Positions 32,501-34,331 of a stretch of 34,331 nt of DNA are shown piece after piece. The position numbers were made by a program, and so were the translations under genes. The first letter of the stretch is position 1, and the number at the start of each line of letters is the position of its first letter. This stretch comes from Gemmatimonadota bacterium (lineage in GTDB: Bacteria; Gemmatimonadota; Gemmatimonadetes; Longimicrobiales; Gaopeijiaceae). The stretch lies in NCBI GenBank assembly GCA_022822425.1, contig JAJEBS010000188.1:1-34331 (forward strand), given 5' to 3'. The notes beneath the pieces were generated by a model. That model searched no databases and had not been told where the DNA came from. It saw nothing but the letters and a program-made list of their open reading frames with translations.

Positions 32501-34011
32501 TCTCGCACACCGGCCTGCAGCCGGGAAGCGCGCGCCACTACCGTGTCTCGGCGATCAACCGTGTGGGTCCCGGTGCGGCGTCGGTGAGCGCATCGGCCCA
32601 GACCGACGACCCGATCGGGCGCGCGGGGCGGCTCAACACGCGCGTGCTGCCGCACGTGGCGTCCGCGATGGCATCGAGCACCGTCTCGGCGATCGCCCGC
32701 CGGGTCGACGCGGTGGCCAGCGGCATGGGGATGGAGCGGCGCGTCGAGACGAACGGGCTCTCGTCGATGGCCGCGAGCCTGTCACAGCCGAACGCGGCGG
32801 GCCTCGGCCTCGCCCAAGGCGACCAGGCCGGCTTGGCCGCCCTCTTCGGCGGCACCTCCTTTACGATGCCGTTGGGCGCCTCCGACGCGCAGCAACAGTC
32901 CGCCACCGGCACGCAGCTCGCGAGCTGGGGCGCGGGCGAGTACCACCACCTCGGCGAACCCGGCCAGAGCGCCCTCGACTGGAAGGGCAACCTGGTGAGC
33001 GCGCACGCGGGTATCGACGCGCGCGTGGGGCCCGACCTCCTGGCGGGTGTCGCGGGCTCGTACTCCTCCGGCAGCTTCGACTTCACCGACAAGACCGGCG
33101 CCAGTCCGGTGCGGGGCACCTACGGCACCACCATGGCCAGCGTACACCCCTACATGGCCTGGTTCTCCGGAGGCGGCACAGCCGCGGTTTGGGGCTCGGC
33201 CGGGCTCGGTAGCGGCGACATCGAGGTCAACGACGAGCGCGAGGGACTGCGCACCAGCCCCGCGAGCCTGTTGACCGGTGCCGGAGGCGCCAGCTACCAA
33301 CTGCTTACGCGCGGCTCGGGCGGCGTGCGCCTCAGGGCCGAGGGGTGGTATGGCGAGGTCACGGTCGACGGCAGTGCGCAGATCGAGGAAGTGACGATCG
33401 AGATGCAGCGCGGCAAGCTCGCCCTCGAGTTGACTCAGGGCTTCCGCACCCAGGCGGGCAGCGAGATGGCGTTCGTGCTCGAGGGCGGGATGCGCTACGA
33501 CGACGGCGACGGCGTAAACGGCGCCAGCGGCGAAGTCGGCGGCGGACTCCGCTACACGAACTCGCGGCTCGGACTGACCGCGGAGGGCCGTGGCCGCTTC
33601 GTCATCTCGGCGCGCGCCGGCTACGAGGAGTGGGGCATCGGCGGCACGCTCATGTTCGACCCGGCGACCCGCGGCCAGGGGCTCTCGATCCGGGTGGCGC
33701 CATCGTACGGCGACCACCTGAGTGGGGTGAACCAGTTGTGGGAGCGCGGGGTGACCGACGCGGTGGGCGGCCACGGCCTGGGCATTGGCCCCAACGTGGA
33801 CGGCGAAGTGGCTTATGGCATCGCCGGCTTCCACGGCACGCCGTACAGCGGCTTCTACCTCGGCCAGGCCGGCACGCGGGCCTTCTCGAGCGGTGTGCGC
33901 TACGAGCTCGGATCAGGGGTCGGGCTGCGCCTCGAAGGCACGCGGCGCGAGAGCACGCTCGGTGCCCCGCAACACACCGTCGGCGTCCGCGGGAGGTTGC
34001 GGTTCCGATAA
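29536..34011 (+). CDS. Ten FN3 domains fused to an autotransporter-like outer-membrane barrel
   Basis: This encodes 1491 aa. AGGAGG (29523-29528) lies seven bases before the ATG, and a signal peptide (about residues 1-31, PAAAVG) follows. From about 41 to 1030 there are ten fibronectin type III units, each opening GxPxxLxAxAxGxTxIxLxWxAP and ending TRHYRVAAIN...TT. A linker (about 1031-1115) with RVLPHVASAMASSTVSAIARRVD leads to a C-terminal strand-rich region (about 1116-1491) with LASWGAGEYHHLG, YSSGSFDFTD, SVHPYMAWFS and the last strand HTVGVRGRLRFR ending in aromatic F then R. That layout matches autotransporter-like barrels fused to Ig/cadherin stalks. Probably surface-exposed, used for adhesion; no passenger enzyme is visible. 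Confidence 0.88.
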   Translation: MIRNRLGLPARFLMVATAVACWIPFVPAAAVGMPLVQTPPPPPTNLNANLEGASVRLTWTASTPLPGESPVTGYRIRMYYRPDLHDWTDLVPNTGNTDLTYLHTAPPRGTTVHYQVAAINAAERVGSPSNNAMVVTPTGTGTTGAEPGNLRAIAAGPTTITLSWNRPTVTGGNTITGYQVEESANGSPPWTLLTPTPTNVTVYQRVGLPAGVTRYYRVRAVYVNLVSYGPWAYAQATTATTRTPAAPQNLRATAAGSTVINLDWDAPASNGGSAITGYQVHVLASDGSWSLLGTPVAGVTEFSDATAAVGVTRRYRVRAVNANGAGAPAFVNATADAGTPGPPRDLTASAEGASVIELDWRAPSDAGGAAVTGYWIEWSANGVIWNVLERNHRATDYRDVGLSPGTTRHYRVAAINRHGQGEWSDEAQATTSRPPGRPTGLTARAQGTSRIELEWTTPTDGGPVTGYWVEWSSTGTGRWTRRVMNSRATSYNDTGLSAGTTRHYRVAAINTAGEGPWSRVVQATTEVSVPGAPGSFSVNPNGLRGSTELRLTWRPPSNTGGSPITGYRIEWSSTGTWPGTFLLPGPSGTATTYVDTGLAPNTTRYYRVRAINAQGQGNPSTAVPGTTNAARPGQPRNLRARAAGPTSITLAWEAPASDGGERITGYTIRRRGPNDGTWITIPRNTGPQETTFTDTSLQPASAYRYQVAAINRLGAGQWSFEVSTSTYAQAPGAPVGLTARAVGTSRIDLSWSAPRNTGGAPILGYRIEASDDGGRTWNIIVRRNTNSTTTTASDVNLQPATTRHYRVAAINTAGTGPFSNTARATTEATVPGAPRSLDAEADGTSRIELSWLAPTRDGGSRVTGYRIEVSEDGGARWEDLVTNSHNTRTTYVHTGLEPATRRHYRVSAINRIGVSPASRVVSAITDATVPHAPTGLVATAVAPTQIDLFWLAPAYDGGATVTGYRIEVSEDGTTWTDLVVNTGSRATAFSHTGLQPGSARHYRVSAINRVGPGAASVSASAQTDDPIGRAGRLNTRVLPHVASAMASSTVSAIARRVDAVASGMGMERRVETNGLSSMAASLSQPNAAGLGLAQGDQAGLAALFGGTSFTMPLGASDAQQQSATGTQLASWGAGEYHHLGEPGQSALDWKGNLVSAHAGIDARVGPDLLAGVAGSYSSGSFDFTDKTGASPVRGTYGTTMASVHPYMAWFSGGGTAAVWGSAGLGSGDIEVNDEREGLRTSPASLLTGAGGASYQLLTRGSGGVRLRAEGWYGEVTVDGSAQIEEVTIEMQRGKLALELTQGFRTQAGSEMAFVLEGGMRYDDGDGVNGASGEVGGGLRYTNSRLGLTAEGRGRFVISARAGYEEWGIGGTLMFDPATRGQGLSIRVAPSYGDHLSGVNQLWERGVTDAVGGHGLGIGPNVDGEVAYGIAGFHGTPYSGFYLGQAGTRAFSSGVRYELGSGVGLRLEGTRRESTLGAPQHTVGVRGRLRFR

Positions 34012-34058
34012 GCGCGGCATGACAAAAGGCGATGAGACACCTACTGGAGTACGAGCCG

Positions 34059-34331
34059 ATGAATCACCCCAACCGGAGAACCCCGATGCGCTCCCTTATC
34101 CCGCTGTTCCTCTTGTGTCTGCTGCCCGCCACCGTCGCGGCGCAGGCCGACGTGGAGCCCAGCGTCCTCGCTGGCGTCTTCGTGACCGATCGCGAGACGC
34201 AGTTGCCCGCCTCGCTCGCCTTCAACGCGGGGCTCGATGTGCGGGTCGGCATCCCCTCCGAAGGCTATCAGGTCGCCATCGCGCCGTTCTTCGGAGCGGA
34301 CGGCACCCTCCTGATGGTCGAGAACCGGAAC
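34059..34331 (+). CDS. Exported protein, 3'-truncated by window edge
   Basis: The ATG at 34059 has GGAG (34046-34049) nine bases upstream. The first residues read MNHPNRRTPMRSLIPLFLL, a charged n-region and hydrophobic core followed by a likely cleavage site in VAAQA. The frame is open to the end of the window (91 codons). A later ATG at 34086 is possible. The mature part (SVLAGVFVTDRETQLPASLAFNAGLDVRVG) looks like the first strands of a small outer-membrane barrel. It lies 47 bp after the FN3-barrel gene and may be cotranscribed. Confidence 0.7.
   Translation, partial: MNHPNRRTPMRSLIPLFLLCLLPATVAAQADVEPSVLAGVFVTDRETQLPASLAFNAGLDVRVGIPSEGYQVAIAPFFGADGTLLMVENRN

Overview
High-GC bacterial DNA, mostly gene-dense and on the + strand, with many 4-bp start/stop overlaps and many predicted lipoproteins and outer-membrane barrels. 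The mix fits a Gram-negative, high-GC, aerobic lineage. It includes Sco1, PCu(A)C and CtaG copper-chaperone genes, DUF4837-like lipoproteins, and very large Ig-, FN3-, LRR- and carboxypeptidase-regulatory-domain surface proteins. My best guess is a Gemmatimonadota bacterium, possibly a host-associated type rich in eukaryote-like repeat domains. That is inference from gene content; there is no rRNA or other marker gene in the window.

Layout. (1) 1-2.8 kb: the 3' part of a DUF222/HNH endonuclease-like gene, an Rpn-type nuclease pseudogene that has lost its catalytic middle, and a convergent outer-membrane barrel gene. (2) 2.8-5.0 kb, minus strand: two tandem paralogous DUF4837-like lipoproteins, with a short tandem repeat that copies the 3' end of one of them. 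(3) 5.0-10.6 kb: a structured divergent intergenic region, then a tightly packed run of an Ig-repeat metalloprotease lipoprotein, an AI-2E permease, Sco1 and PCu(A)C. (4) 10.8-15.8 kb: a TPR/beta-barrel protein, CtaG, a malonyl-CoA-synthetase-like ligase and a sodium:solute symporter; the last three overlap by 4 bp each. Sco1, PCu(A)C and CtaG together suggest copper delivery to a haem-copper oxidase encoded elsewhere.

(5) 15.8-20.5 kb is the accessory region. It has four overlapping genes (AAA ATPase, DUF4276 TOPRIM-like protein, small HEAT-like protein, and a fourth gene hidden by a frameshift near its start). These are followed by an orphan DprA and a broken ComF-like phosphoribosyltransferase, a perfect 19-bp palindrome and a decayed minus-strand gene. 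This is the best candidate for an uncharacterised defence-type system.

(6) 20.9-34.0 kb: three giant exported proteins in a row. They are a 1580-aa lipoprotein of carboxypeptidase-regulatory-like repeats, a 1250-aa lipoprotein combining a Big2-like domain, three LRR modules and a zincin protease, and a 1491-aa protein with ten FN3 domains and a C-terminal autotransporter-like barrel. A further exported protein starts at 34.06 kb and runs off the window. No tRNA, rRNA, CRISPR array or complete insertion sequence was seen.
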